64,000 bases of DNA, from assembly GCF_014596915.1 (NCBI RefSeq), contig NZ_JACVWU010000005.1:186001-250000 (forward strand), given 5' to 3'. Below, one piece after another: positions 8,540 to 18,318 of the stretch. The first letter of the stretch is position 1. The number at the start of each line of letters is the position of its first letter. Both the position numbers and the translations under genes were made by a program. Below the pieces are notes generated by a model. That model was not told where the DNA came from. It saw nothing but the letters and a program-made list of their open reading frames with translations, and made no database searches. The stretch is from Streptomyces sp. TRM68416 (GTDB lineage Bacteria; Actinomycetota; Actinomycetes; Streptomycetales; Streptomycetaceae).

Positions 8540-10528
8540 ATGTCGGAGGCGGAGCGGGCGGGGACATCCCGTCAGGACAACAGCGCACGTCTCCTCGCCG
8601 GGCGGTACCGGCTGGGAGACGTACTGGGCCGCGGCGGCATGGGCACGGTGTGGCGCGCCGAGGACGAGACCCTGGGCCGGACGGTCGCCGTCAAGGAACT
8701 CCGGTTCCCGGGGAACATCGACGACGAGGAGAAGCGCCGGCTGATCACGCGGACACTGCGTGAGGCCAAGGCCATCGCGCGGATCCGGAACAACAGCGCG
8801 GTGACCGTCTTCGACGTGGTCGACGAGGACGACCGGCCGTGGATCGTCATGGAACTCGTCGAGGGCAAGTCGCTCGCCGAGGCCATCCGGGAGGACGGCC
8901 TGCTGGAGCCCAAGCGCGCGGCGGAGGTCGGGCTCGCCATCCTCGACGTGCTGCGCTCGGCCCACCGCGAGGGCATCCTGCACCGGGACGTGAAGCCGTC
9001 CAACGTGCTGATCGCCGAGGACGGCCGGGTCGTGCTCACCGACTTCGGCATCGCCCAGGTCGAGGGCGACCCGTCCATCACCTCGACCGGCATGCTGGTC
9101 GGCGCGCCCTCCTACATCTCCCCCGAGCGGGCCCGCGGGCACAAGCCGGGCCCGGCGGCCGACCTGTGGTCGCTCGGCGGTCTGCTGTACGCGGCGGTCG
9201 AGGGCGTGCCCCCGTACGACAAGGGTTCCGCGATCGCGACGCTCACCGCGGTGATGACCGAGCCGCTGGAGGAGCCGAAGAACGCCGGCCCGCTCAAGGA
9301 CGTCATCTACGGGCTGCTCACCAAGGACCCGGCCCAGCGGCTGGACGACGCCGGTGCGCGCAAGATGCTGAACGACGTCATCCACGCGCCCGAGCCCAAG
9401 GCGGCCGAGCCGGAGCCGGCGCTGGACGCGACGCGGGTCGTGCCGCTGCCCGCGCAGCCCGCCGAGCCCGCCGCCGAGCGGCTGAAGGGGGCGCTGCGGT
9501 CGGTGCGCAAGGCCGCCGTGGCGGCCGGGGCGACGGCCGCGGCGCGTACCAAGTCCGGTGGTGACACGGCCGTTTCGGCGGCGGAGCCGGGGGCCGCGGC
9601 CGGGCGGTCGGCTGCGACGGGTCCCGGTTCCGGTTCCGCCGGGGAGGCCGGGCAGCGTGGTGGGGGCGCACAGCCCGGTGGTAACGCGCAGACCGGTGGG
9701 CGTAGTTCGGGGTGGCCCGTGGTGCCGCCGCCGGACCTGCCGCCGCGGCCCGTGCCGAGGGCGCCGCTCACCGACGTCGTGCCGCGCCGGACGCTGGTCA
9801 TCATCGCGGTGGTCGTGGCGCTCGCGGTGATCGGCGTGGTGCTGGCGATCGCGTTCAGCGGGGACGGCGACGGTTCCAAGGGAGCCGCGGGCAGCGGTGG
9901 CACCAAGGCGTCCGCCAGTGCCGGCGCCGACACCAAGAAGGACGAGAGCGGCGGCGCCCATACGGACGGCCAGGCATCCGCCCCGGCCTCGGGGTCCGGC
10001 GCGGCCACGAGCGAGTCGACGCCGAGTGCCGGTGCCGCCGAGTCCGGGGGGAGTGGCACGGGTTCGGGTTCGGACGACTCCTCCGGGAGCAAGGCCCCGG
10101 CGGCCTCGACCCACCAGGGCGGCCAGGGCTACTCGATCGGACTGCCCGAGGGCTGGAAGTACCAGTCCACCAGCGCCGCGGGCGACCGCTTCACCGGGCC
10201 GGACGGGCAGAAGCTGCTCATCGGCTGGACGACCACCCCGAAGGACGACCCCGTCGCGGACTGGAAGAACCAGGAGCGCTACATGCAGCGCCCCCAGTAC
10301 CAGAGGATCCGAATAGAGTCGGTGGACTACCGCGGCTGGAACACGGCCGACTGGGAGTTCACCTACGTGGAGAACGGCACCAAGTACCGCAGCGTCGACC
10401 GCGGGACCGTGGTCGACGACCGACTCGGGTACGGAATCATGTACACGGCGAAAGCCGCCCGGTGGGACAGCGAGCTGCGCAAGGACACATGGCGGACCCT
10501 GACCAAGTCCTTCAAGGCGAAGGCGTGA
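8540..10528 (+). CDS. Membrane Ser/Thr protein kinase 1 of the cluster
   Basis: A 662-residue eukaryotic-type kinase. The catalytic domain spans about residues 17-285, with P-loop LGRGGMGTVW, VAVKEL lysine, HRDVKPSN catalytic loop, DFG, and an activation segment with Ser/Thr (GDPSITSTGMLVGAPSYISPER). A Pro/Ala/Gly-rich juxtamembrane linker, one membrane helix (TLVIIAVVVALAVIGVVLAIAF, about 410-435) and a Ser/Thr-rich stalk follow. A C-terminal extracytoplasmic domain (GYSIGLPEGWKYQS onward, about 150 residues) completes it. ATG 8540 has GAGGGG upstream; a longer GTG start at 8348 is possible but gives a low-complexity head. It belongs to a locus like the S. coelicolor pkaI cluster, whose kinases act on spore-wall proteins MreC and PBP2. 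Confidence 0.93.
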   Translation: MSEAERAGTSRQDNSARLLAGRYRLGDVLGRGGMGTVWRAEDETLGRTVAVKELRFPGNIDDEEKRRLITRTLREAKAIARIRNNSAVTVFDVVDEDDRPWIVMELVEGKSLAEAIREDGLLEPKRAAEVGLAILDVLRSAHREGILHRDVKPSNVLIAEDGRVVLTDFGIAQVEGDPSITSTGMLVGAPSYISPERARGHKPGPAADLWSLGGLLYAAVEGVPPYDKGSAIATLTAVMTEPLEEPKNAGPLKDVIYGLLTKDPAQRLDDAGARKMLNDVIHAPEPKAAEPEPALDATRVVPLPAQPAEPAAERLKGALRSVRKAAVAAGATAAARTKSGGDTAVSAAEPGAAAGRSAATGPGSGSAGEAGQRGGGAQPGGNAQTGGRSSGWPVVPPPDLPPRPVPRAPLTDVVPRRTLVIIAVVVALAVIGVVLAIAFSGDGDGSKGAAGSGGTKASASAGADTKKDESGGAHTDGQASAPASGSGAATSESTPSAGAAESGGSGTGSGSDDSSGSKAPAASTHQGGQGYSIGLPEGWKYQSTSAAGDRFTGPDGQKLLIGWTTTPKDDPVADWKNQERYMQRPQYQRIRIESVDYRGWNTADWEFTYVENGTKYRSVDRGTVVDDRLGYGIMYTAKAARWDSELRKDTWRTLTKSFKAKA

Positions 10529-10703
10529 ACCGCCGCCGCGCCTGAGTGGTCACGGTTTGGGGTCCGAGATCTGGCATCCCCGCTTTGCACGTTGCCTCCG
10601 GCACGTATCGTGAGTGCTTGCGGACCGTACGCAGCCGGATGAGTATCCACAACGGGACGCAAGGCGAACGGATTTGACCAACCGGGCGGCCGGGGGAGGC
10701 ATC

Positions 10704-13400
10704 GTGGACGACTATGCGGGTCGGGTGCTCGCCGACCGCTACCGCCTGCCGCTGCCGCCGTCCGACGAGTACGAACTCACCGAGTCCCGGGCCTTTGACA
10801 CCTACAGCGGACAGGAAGTCCTGGTCCGGCAGGTGCCGTTGCCGGAGGTCGTCGAGGCGGAGGTGCTCGACGCGGAGGGGCTGCCCGACGGTTTCACCGC
10901 GCGCGAGCGGGGCGGTACGCGGCGGACCTCGGCGCGCGGCAGCATCCGGCGGCCCAGCGACCCGGCCGTGCGGCGCGCCGTCGAGGCCGCGCAGGCGGCG
11001 GCCCGGATACCCGACCATCCCCGGCTCGACCAGGTCTTCGACGTGTTCGCCGAGGGCGGCTCGCTGTGGATCGTCAGCGAGCTGGTGGCCGCGCGCCCGC
11101 TGGCGGCGCTGCTCGCGGAGAAGCCGCTGACGCCGTACCGGGCGGCCGAGGTCGCCTCCGACGTGCTGATGGCCCTGCGGGTGCTGCACGCCCACGGTTG
11201 GGTGCACCGGAACGTCACCGCCCGCACCGTGCTCGTCTGCGACGACGGACGCGTGATGCTGACGGGCCTCGCGGTCGGAGCGGCGGAAGAGGCCCTGTGC
11301 GGCTACGACCCGGTACCGGCACCGGACGACGACGGGGGCGCGGACTTCGGCGGGGGCATGAGCGGGCCAGGGGGCCGGCCGGCTGGATCCGGCGGAGGTA
11401 TGAGTGGGCCCGGGGGAGCTCCGGGCGGGAGTGCGGGCGCGCCCGGGGGAGCTCCGGGCGGGCTCGGCGGGGGCATGAGCGGGCCCGGGGGAGGTCCGGG
11501 CGGGGGTGTGGCCCTCGACGGCGATCCCGAGGCCGCCCGGCGTGCCGCGATCGAGGCGCGGGAGGCCGGAGGACTGCCGCCGGTCACCGGAGGCGCCGTC
11601 GCGCCCGCGCCGCCCAGGGCCGTGGAGAGCGGCGCGGACGTCCGGGCCGCGAGGGCCGGCGCGATCGCCGCGTACCGGGCGGGCGCCCGTGCCGCCGCCC
11701 GCGTCCAGGAAGCGCAGCAGAGCGGCCGAGCAGCCCTGCCCGGGGCCCGCCCCGACCCCGGGACGCCGACACCGGCGGAGCCTCAGCCGCCGTACCCCGT
11801 AGGCAACGGCGGGCAGCCCCCGAACGGCGCCGCCACCATGCCGCCGGGGCAGATAGCCGACCCCTACGGCGTGCGCACCACCTCCGCCACCGCCTGGCAC
11901 GGAGCGGCACCGCGCAGCGGAGCGGTCGGCCCCACGACCAGCGCCGGGCCGGGCAGCCCCGGCCACCTGCCCGCCGGCCCCGACACCGCCGCCTTCGGCT
12001 CCGGCCCCGCTCTCCCCGGCCGTACCACTCCCGGCGGACACCCCGGCACCCCCGAGGCCCCCGGCCGTGCCGCCCTGCCCTCCGGCGGGAACGGGGCCCC
12101 GCCCCCCGGTGGCTGGGACGCAGCCGGTGGCGGTGCGACTGTGCGGCGGGGGCCCGCCACCGCGTTGGCCGCCGAGCGGGCACGGCAGGCGCGGATGGCT
12201 GTGGTGGGGCCGGTGACCGAGCGGTGGGCGCCGGAGCAGGCCGGGCCCGTGCACGAGAACTGGCAGTTGGCCGCGCCCATCGGCCCCGCGACCGACCTGT
12301 GGGCGCTCGGGGCACTGCTGTTCCGCGCGGTGCAGGGGCACGCTCCGTACCCGGAGGAGTCGACGGCCGAGCTGGTGCAGATGGTGTGCGCGGAGCCGCC
12401 GGCGTTCGCGGAGGAGTGCGGGCCGCTGCGGCCGGTGGTCGAGTCGCTGCTGCGGCAGGACCCCACCGAACGCATCGACTTCGAGGAACTCCGCGGCTGG
12501 CTGCGCTCGCTGGTGCGTTCCGCGCCCGAGCCGGAGGCCGGCGCCCATGTCGTCACAGCCCCGCCCGTCGACGCCCGCCGGCTGCCCGTCGTACGCCGCC
12601 GCGGCGAACTGGTGCGCAGGCGGCGCGCCGGGCTGCCCGCGCACCACGGGCGGCACAAGCGGGCCCGGCAGGAGGTGCGTTCACCGCGCCGGCTGGGCCG
12701 CACCCTGCTTCTGCTGGTCCTGCTGCTGATGGCCACGGCGATCGCCTACGCCGTGCTGTTCATGCCCAAGGCCGAACCCGGCGGGGCCGACGACACCGAC
12801 CGCACCGGCAGCACGGGCGAGGTCGGCCAGGCTCCGCGGGCCAGCAGCGAGCCCCGGCCCGACCAGACGTCAACGGGCGGGCAGGACAAGCCGACCGCGT
12901 CCGAGTCCGCCGCCTCGACCGAGACGCAGACCACCGGCCCGGACGTGGCCGACGGCTTCGCCCTGCGCACGGACGACGAGGGCTTCCGGATCGCCGTCGC
13001 CAAGGGCTGGGACCGCACCCCGGAGAACGGCCGGGGGCAAGTGGTGTACTCGCACGGCAACTTCGAGCTCATCGTCGTACCGGGCCGGGACACCGCGGCC
13101 AAGTACGGCAGCGATCCGATGGCGTACCAGCGGGAGGACGAGCCCGAGCTCCAGCCCTACCGCGACTCCAGCTGGGCCACCTCGACCGGTCTGAAGACGA
13201 TCCAGGTCGGCGGGCGGACCATGGCCGAGGGGCAGTTCACCTGGACCGACGACGCGGGGCGGGAGCGGTTCGTGCGCAATCTCGCGATGCTCGTCGACGG
13301 GCGGTACCACGTGGTGCAGGTGCGCGGCCCGGAGGCGGAGCGGGACGAGGTGACGCGGCTGTTCGAGCAGGCGTCGGCGACGTACCAGGTCACCGGCTGA
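10704..13400 (+). CDS. Membrane Ser/Thr kinase-like protein, probable pseudokinase (2 of the cluster)
   Basis: An 898-residue protein with the fold signature of its neighbours but degenerate motifs. There is no glycine-rich loop. The VAIK lysine site reads VLVRQ (Arg42). HRD is HRN (168-170, HRNVTARTVLV), and DFG is TGL (about 187-189). A Gly/Pro/Ala-rich insert of about 290 residues (11340-12200) sits where the activation segment should be. The C-lobe then resumes (WAPEQ...GPATDLWALGALLF). A membrane helix (LLLLVLLLMATAIAYAVLF) and an extracytoplasmic domain like that of kinase 1 follow. GTG 10704 is preceded by GGGGGAGG. It is probably a scaffold or regulator of the other kinases; phosphotransfer looks unlikely. 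Confidence 0.88.
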   Translation: MDDYAGRVLADRYRLPLPPSDEYELTESRAFDTYSGQEVLVRQVPLPEVVEAEVLDAEGLPDGFTARERGGTRRTSARGSIRRPSDPAVRRAVEAAQAAARIPDHPRLDQVFDVFAEGGSLWIVSELVAARPLAALLAEKPLTPYRAAEVASDVLMALRVLHAHGWVHRNVTARTVLVCDDGRVMLTGLAVGAAEEALCGYDPVPAPDDDGGADFGGGMSGPGGRPAGSGGGMSGPGGAPGGSAGAPGGAPGGLGGGMSGPGGGPGGGVALDGDPEAARRAAIEAREAGGLPPVTGGAVAPAPPRAVESGADVRAARAGAIAAYRAGARAAARVQEAQQSGRAALPGARPDPGTPTPAEPQPPYPVGNGGQPPNGAATMPPGQIADPYGVRTTSATAWHGAAPRSGAVGPTTSAGPGSPGHLPAGPDTAAFGSGPALPGRTTPGGHPGTPEAPGRAALPSGGNGAPPPGGWDAAGGGATVRRGPATALAAERARQARMAVVGPVTERWAPEQAGPVHENWQLAAPIGPATDLWALGALLFRAVQGHAPYPEESTAELVQMVCAEPPAFAEECGPLRPVVESLLRQDPTERIDFEELRGWLRSLVRSAPEPEAGAHVVTAPPVDARRLPVVRRRGELVRRRRAGLPAHHGRHKRARQEVRSPRRLGRTLLLLVLLLMATAIAYAVLFMPKAEPGGADDTDRTGSTGEVGQAPRASSEPRPDQTSTGGQDKPTASESAASTETQTTGPDVADGFALRTDDEGFRIAVAKGWDRTPENGRGQVVYSHGNFELIVVPGRDTAAKYGSDPMAYQREDEPELQPYRDSSWATSTGLKTIQVGGRTMAEGQFTWTDDAGRERFVRNLAMLVDGRYHVVQVRGPEAERDEVTRLFEQASATYQVTG

Positions 13401-13520
13401 TCCACCGCCCCAACTCTGGGTGACGGCAACCGTCACAGTGCTGTCTCTGTCCCACCCCGCCCGTTCCCTGAGTGCTGCCCGGTCCCTAATCTGACCTTGT
13501 CAAGAGCATTGCGGGGCAAC

Positions 13521-15293
13521 GTGAATCAGATGCAGGGCCAGCTCCTCGCGGGGCGTTATCGGCTCGCCGACGCCATCGGGAGCGGCGGCATGGGCCGCGT
13601 GTGGCGTGCGCACGACGAGGTGCTGCACCGGGCTGTCGCGATCAAGGAGCTGACCGCCGCGCTCTACGTCTCCGAGAGCGAGCAGGAGCTGCTGCTCGCC
13701 CGTACCCGGGCCGAGGCGCGGGCGGCCGCCCGGATCAACCACTCCGCCGTCGTCACGGTGCACGACGTGCTCGAACACGACGCCCGCCCGTGGATCGTGA
13801 TGGAGCTGGTCGAGGGCCACTCGCTGGCCGACGCCGTCAAGGAACGGGGCCGGATCGAGCCGCGCGAGGCCGCCCGCGTCGGCCTGTGGGTGCTGCGCGC
13901 CCTGCGGGCCGCGCACACCGCCGGTGTCCTGCACCGCGACATCAAGCCCGGCAACGTCCTCCTCGCCGAGGACGGCCGTGTCCTGCTCACCGACTTCGGC
14001 ATCGCCCAGATCGAGGGCGACACCACCATCACCCGTACCGGAGAGGTCGTCGGCTCCGTCGACTACCTCGCCCCCGAGCGGATCCGCGGCCACGACCCGG
14101 GCCCGGCCTCCGACCTGTGGGCGCTCGGTGCCACGCTCTACACGGCGGTGGAGGGCCGGTCGCCGTTCCGCCGTACCTCCCCGCTGTCGACCATGCAGGC
14201 GGTCGTCGAGGAGGAGGCCACGCAGCCCGCGCACGCCGGCCCGCTCGGCCCGGCGATCGCCGCGCTGCTGCACAAGGACCCCGCGGCCCGCCCCGACGCG
14301 GTCGCGGCCGAGCAGATGCTCGCCGAGGCGGCGGAGGGACGCCGACCGGACGCGGCACAGGCGTACGTGCCCACGGGGCGCGTCCCCGACGGGCTCGATC
14401 CCGGTACGGCGACCACGACGCCGTACGGGTCCGGTACCACGCCGTACGGGGCCGGCACTACGCCGTATGCGCCAAGCACCACGCCGTACGGGTCCGGGAC
14501 CACGCCGAATCCGCACGGCGCCCCGTCGCGTCCGCATCCGCACGGCACCGCGCCGCAGCCGGGTCCGCACGGCACCGCGCCGCAGCCGGGTCCGCACGGC
14601 ACCGCGCCGCAGCCGCACGCCTCCGGGCCGGGCGGTGGTTCGCCGTCGAAGCGTCGCCGCGGACTGCGTACGCTCGCGCTGCTCGTGGCGCTCGCCGCGG
14701 TGGTCGCCGGCGGCACCGCGGTGGCTCTCCATTGGTGGGAGGACGGACGGCGGGCGAAGGACACCTCCGCCTCGCCGACCCCGACGACCGGGGGCACTCC
14801 GTCCAAGTCCCCGCAGAGCAACGTTCCGGCCGGCTGGGAGACCGTCGAGGACCCGCTCGGTTTCAGCCTTTCCCTGCCCAAGGGCTGGAAGCGCAGCAAC
14901 CTTCAGAAGGACGGCGACCTCACCCAGGTCGACTACTCGCCCGACGGCGGCAAGCACATCCTGCGCATCGCCATGGACACCGCACCGGACTTCAACGACG
15001 CCAACGCCCACCTGACCAGCCTGGACTGGCAGCTCGGGCAGCGGCTGGTGGACTACCAGCGGCTGAGCCTGGAGCGCAAGGTCTACCGTGACATGCAGGC
15101 CTCCCGGATGGAGTGGACCTGGACGGCGCTGCCGAAGGACACCGACTTCCCGGGGCCGTACCGGGCCGTCGACCAGATGTACATCGCCGGCAGTGGCGTC
15201 GAGTACGCGTTCTACATGGCCTCGCCGACGGAGGACTGGCCCACCACGCAGAAGCGTTTCGAGACCGTGCTCCAGGGCTGGCGCGAGCCGTAG
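13521..15293 (+). CDS. Membrane Ser/Thr protein kinase 3 of the cluster
   Basis: A 590-residue protein with intact kinase motifs (IGSGGMGRVW, VAIKEL, HRDIKPGN, DFG, APER). Its activation-loop Thr cluster is DTTITRTGEVVG. The linker before the membrane helix (LRTLALLVALAAVVAGGTAVAL) is built of two DNA-level repeats: four 21-bp units giving TTPYGSG-type peptides, and three 27-bp units giving PHGTAPQPG. The extracytoplasmic domain begins LGFSLSLPKGWKRS. The start is not certain. GTG 13521 (VNQMQGQLL) after a GGGG run is preferred; TTG 13497 and ATG 13530 are alternatives. Confidence 0.92.
   Translation: MNQMQGQLLAGRYRLADAIGSGGMGRVWRAHDEVLHRAVAIKELTAALYVSESEQELLLARTRAEARAAARINHSAVVTVHDVLEHDARPWIVMELVEGHSLADAVKERGRIEPREAARVGLWVLRALRAAHTAGVLHRDIKPGNVLLAEDGRVLLTDFGIAQIEGDTTITRTGEVVGSVDYLAPERIRGHDPGPASDLWALGATLYTAVEGRSPFRRTSPLSTMQAVVEEEATQPAHAGPLGPAIAALLHKDPAARPDAVAAEQMLAEAAEGRRPDAAQAYVPTGRVPDGLDPGTATTTPYGSGTTPYGAGTTPYAPSTTPYGSGTTPNPHGAPSRPHPHGTAPQPGPHGTAPQPGPHGTAPQPHASGPGGGSPSKRRRGLRTLALLVALAAVVAGGTAVALHWWEDGRRAKDTSASPTPTTGGTPSKSPQSNVPAGWETVEDPLGFSLSLPKGWKRSNLQKDGDLTQVDYSPDGGKHILRIAMDTAPDFNDANAHLTSLDWQLGQRLVDYQRLSLERKVYRDMQASRMEWTWTALPKDTDFPGPYRAVDQMYIAGSGVEYAFYMASPTEDWPTTQKRFETVLQGWREP
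14415..14498 (+). repeat. Four tandem 21-bp repeats inside kinase 3
   Basis: The units at 14415, 14436, 14457 and 14478 follow ACCACGCCGTACGGGTCCGGT and encode TTPYGSG, TTPYGAG, TTPYAPS and TTPYGSG in the cytoplasmic linker. The phase is a multiple of three, so copy number can vary without breaking the frame. Confidence 0.85.
14538..14615 (+). repeat. Three tandem 27-bp repeats inside kinase 3
   Basis: Nearly identical units start at 14538, 14565 and 14592 (the last shortened), encoding PHGTAPQPG repeated. They lie just before the transmembrane helix. The near-perfect identity suggests recent slippage or expansion. Confidence 0.85.
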
Positions 15294-15381
15294 GGCGTGT
15301 TTCGAGGTCCCGCCTGCCTCGCGGCGTCTGGCGCGCACACTTGGCCGGTCGGCGCTCCGGAAGGTCTCCGTCCGGGGCGTC

Positions 15382-16542
15382 ATGATGAGGCGTATGGGCA
15401 GCCAGGGGAACAACCTCCGTGTCATAGCGGGCCGTTACCGCCTGGAGGCGCGGCTCGGGCGCGGCGGCATGGGTGTCGTATGGCGGGCCACCGACGAGTT
15501 GCTCGGGCGGAGCGTCGCGGTCAAGGAACTCACGCTCGACGAGACCCTCTCCGCGCCGGAGGCCCGGTGGTGGCGTGAGCGCACCCTGCGCGAGGCGCGC
15601 ACCGTCGCGCAGCTCCGGCATCCGCACGTCATCGTGGTCCATGACATCGTCGAGCACGACGAACGGCCGTACATCGTCATGGAGTTGATCGACGGCGGCT
15701 CCCTGGACGACCGTATCCGCGCCCACGGGCCCCTCGACCCGGCCGAGGCCGCACGGATCGGCGCCGACCTGCTGAGCGCGCTGGGTGCGGCGCACGCCGC
15801 CGGTGTCCTGCACCGTGACATCAAGCCCGCCAACGTCCTGCTCGGCAGCGACGGCCGGGTCGTCCTCACCGACTTCGGCATCGCCCGGATCGCGGGCGCC
15901 TCCACCCTCACCGAAACCGGGACCTTCGTCGGCTCGCCCGAGTACACCGCGCCCGAGCGGATGGCCGGGGCCAGGACCGGTCCCGCCTCCGACCTGTGGT
16001 CGGTGGGGGCGCTGCTGTGCGCGGCGGTGAGCGGCGAATCGCCGTTCCGGCGGGACTCGTTGAGCGGCATCGTGCTCGCCGTGGTGTCCGACGAGATACG
16101 GCCGCCCGCGCAGGCCGCGCCTCTCCTGCCCGTCGTACGGGGCCTGCTGGAGCGCGATCCGCGGCGCCGTCTGGACGCGGCGCAGGCGGAGCGGATGCTG
16201 CGGGAGTTCCTGGCGCGCGGGCGCATACCGGCGCCCGCGCACGCCTGGCGTTCTCCGCGCAGCGTGCTGGTGAGCGTGGTGCTGGTGGCCGCGGTGGCGG
16301 GGGTCGGAGTGTCGGCGGTGGCGCTGCTGATGAACGGGGACGGCAACGGAAACGTTCCGCCACCCTCGCCGACCACCTCGGCCGGGAGCTCGGTGAGCAC
16401 CGGCGCCTCCGCGAGCACCGGTGCCTCCACAAGCCCCGGCCCCTCCACAAGCCCCGGCGCCTCCGCGAGCACCCCGCCCGGCGTCTCCCCGACCCCCTCG
16501 ACACCGCCACCCGCCCCCAGCACACGCATAAACGGGAGATAA
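15382..16542 (+). CDS. Membrane Ser/Thr protein kinase 4 of the cluster, no sensor domain
   Basis: A 386-residue protein with a complete kinase domain (LGRGGMGVVW, VAVKEL, HRDIKPAN, DFGIARI, APER, about residues 18-280). One membrane helix (SVLVSVVLVAAVAGVGVSAVALL) follows. Outside the membrane there is only a Ser/Thr/Pro/Gly stalk of about 65 residues, built from STGAS/TSPG units. It lacks the folded extracytoplasmic domain found in the other five. Start codons ATG 15382, 15385 and 15394 are all in frame; 15382 has the best spacing to an upstream GGGGC. Confidence 0.9.
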   Translation: MMRRMGSQGNNLRVIAGRYRLEARLGRGGMGVVWRATDELLGRSVAVKELTLDETLSAPEARWWRERTLREARTVAQLRHPHVIVVHDIVEHDERPYIVMELIDGGSLDDRIRAHGPLDPAEAARIGADLLSALGAAHAAGVLHRDIKPANVLLGSDGRVVLTDFGIARIAGASTLTETGTFVGSPEYTAPERMAGARTGPASDLWSVGALLCAAVSGESPFRRDSLSGIVLAVVSDEIRPPAQAAPLLPVVRGLLERDPRRRLDAAQAERMLREFLARGRIPAPAHAWRSPRSVLVSVVLVAAVAGVGVSAVALLMNGDGNGNVPPPSPTTSAGSSVSTGASASTGASTSPGPSTSPGASASTPPGVSPTPSTPPPAPSTRINGR

Positions 16543-16611
16543 GCCCCAGCGGGAGTCACGGCTCGGTGACCGCACAGTGTTCGAAGTGGATGGAGGGACC
16601 CTTGGCGCGAT

Positions 16612-18318
16612 ATGGATGGACGTATGAACAGCAACGGGGGAGCCCCTTACGGGTCCGACGAGCCAACGAGTTTCGGTCTGCAACCGCCGCAGGCGCCGGT
16701 GCCGCACCCGGGCAACCCGTATGCGACGCCCACCCAGGTCGTCCCGCAGCAGACCCCGCAGCAGACCCCGCAGCGGGCTCCGCAGCAAACCCCGCAGCAG
16801 CAGGCGCAACCCGCCCCGGATCCCGGCACCGGGCGCCTGATCGCGGGCCGTTACCGGCTGCTGGCCAAGCTCGGCCACGGCGGCATGGGCACGGTGTGGC
16901 GGGCCAAGGACGAGACGGTGGACCGTGAGGTCGCCGTCAAGGAACCCCGCGTACCCGACCACCTTCCCGAGCGCGAACGCGCCAACGCGTTCGAACGGAT
17001 GCGCCGCGAGGCCCGCGCCGCCGCCCGGCTCGACCACCCGGCTGTCGTGAACGTGCACGACGTCGCGGTCGTGGACGGCCAGCCGTGGATCGTGATGGAG
17101 CTGGTGCAGGGCCGCTCGCTGGGCGATGTGCTCCAGGAGGGCACCCTCGGCGCCCGCGAGGCCGCCCGCATCGGCCTGGAGGTGCTCGGCGCGCTGGAGG
17201 CCGCGCACGCCGCCGGTGTCCTGCACCGCGACGTGAAGCCGGACAACGTCCTGCTCGGCCGCCATGACCGCGTGGTCCTCACCGACTTCGGCATCGCCCA
17301 GATCGAGGGCGAGACGAATCTGACCGACACCGGCGGCTTCGTCGGCTCGCCCGAGTACATCGCCCCCGAGCGGGTGCTGGGCCAGCGCCCCGGCCCGCCG
17401 AGCGACCTGTGGTCCCTCGGCGTGGTGCTGTACGCGGCGACGGAGGGCGTCTCGCCGTTCCGCCGCAGCAACACCCCGGCCACCCTCCAGTCCGTCCTCA
17501 ACGCGACCCCGGCCGCCCCCGCCTCCGCGCAGGGCCCGCTCGCCGAGGTCATCACCGGCCTCCTCCAGAAGGACCCGGCCGCCCGTCCCGACGCCGCCCG
17601 GACGCGCGCGCTGCTGGAGCGGGCCGTCAGCCCGCCGGCGCCCGCGCCCACGCAGGTCGTGCAGTTCAACGGCTCCGACGACAGCGGCAAGGGCGGCGTC
17701 CGGCTCGGCCGCAAGACGCTGGCCGGCCTCGGCGCGGCGGTCGTCGTGGCCGTGGTGGGGGCGTACGTGGTGGGCGCCGACCCCTTCGCGGGGGAGGCGG
17801 AGCCGGACGCCTGGGCGCAGCGGGCCCACCAGGATCTGGGGGTGACCCTGAGCGTCCCCGAGGACTACCAGGCGACCGAGCCGAAACCCGACGACACGGA
17901 GAAGAACTGGGTCACGTACGCGGACTACAGCGGCGCCATCCTGGTCGGCCTGACCGTGGACAGGAAGGCCGAGGGCACGGGCAGCAGCATCGCCGGGTCG
18001 GCAGCGGCCGAGATGTACAAGGACGACGACAAGTTCAACGAGAGCGGCGACTACCGGCTGGACATGCCCGAGGACCCGGACACCGACCCCCAGGAGACCT
18101 CGTACAAGGGCAGGAAGGCCGCCGAGAACACGATCGCCTACGTCACCGACGACACCCAGAACCCCCGCCCCCGCGAACTGCGGATGTTCTACTACAAGAG
18201 CTCCAAGGGCGACATGTACAAGGTCACGATCAGCTATCCCGGCAAGGGTGACTTCACCGACCGCGGCCGCGAAGTGGCCCAGAAGGTCATCGACGACCTG
18301 GACATCACCCAACTGTGA
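16612..18318 (+). CDS. Membrane Ser/Thr protein kinase 5 of the cluster
   Basis: A 568-residue protein. A Gln/Pro-rich N-terminal extension of about 70 residues (VVPQQTPQQTPQRAPQ) precedes the kinase domain (LGHGGMGTVW, VAVKEP, HRDVKPDN, DFG, APER). One membrane helix (TLAGLGAAVVVAVVGAYVVGA) follows. The extracytoplasmic domain begins LGVTLSVPEDYQATE and has the length of the shared module. ATG 16612 and ATG 16624 are both possible starts, neither with a good ribosome binding site. Its stop overlaps the start of kinase 6 by 4 nt (GTGA), so the two are translationally coupled. Confidence 0.92.
   Translation: MDGRMNSNGGAPYGSDEPTSFGLQPPQAPVPHPGNPYATPTQVVPQQTPQQTPQRAPQQTPQQQAQPAPDPGTGRLIAGRYRLLAKLGHGGMGTVWRAKDETVDREVAVKEPRVPDHLPERERANAFERMRREARAAARLDHPAVVNVHDVAVVDGQPWIVMELVQGRSLGDVLQEGTLGAREAARIGLEVLGALEAAHAAGVLHRDVKPDNVLLGRHDRVVLTDFGIAQIEGETNLTDTGGFVGSPEYIAPERVLGQRPGPPSDLWSLGVVLYAATEGVSPFRRSNTPATLQSVLNATPAAPASAQGPLAEVITGLLQKDPAARPDAARTRALLERAVSPPAPAPTQVVQFNGSDDSGKGGVRLGRKTLAGLGAAVVVAVVGAYVVGADPFAGEAEPDAWAQRAHQDLGVTLSVPEDYQATEPKPDDTEKNWVTYADYSGAILVGLTVDRKAEGTGSSIAGSAAAEMYKDDDKFNESGDYRLDMPEDPDTDPQETSYKGRKAAENTIAYVTDDTQNPRPRELRMFYYKSSKGDMYKVTISYPGKGDFTDRGREVAQKVIDDLDITQL

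Noticed and set aside
8251..8541. A 96-residue Pro-rich minus-strand ORF between glpD and kinase 1
   Set aside because: Composition is biased, no ribosome binding site was convincing, and the overlap with the upstream region of the kinase makes a chance frame more likely.
14415..14615. Regular repeats considered as a CRISPR-like array
   Set aside because: The units are contiguous without spacers, lie in frame inside a kinase gene and encode a linker.
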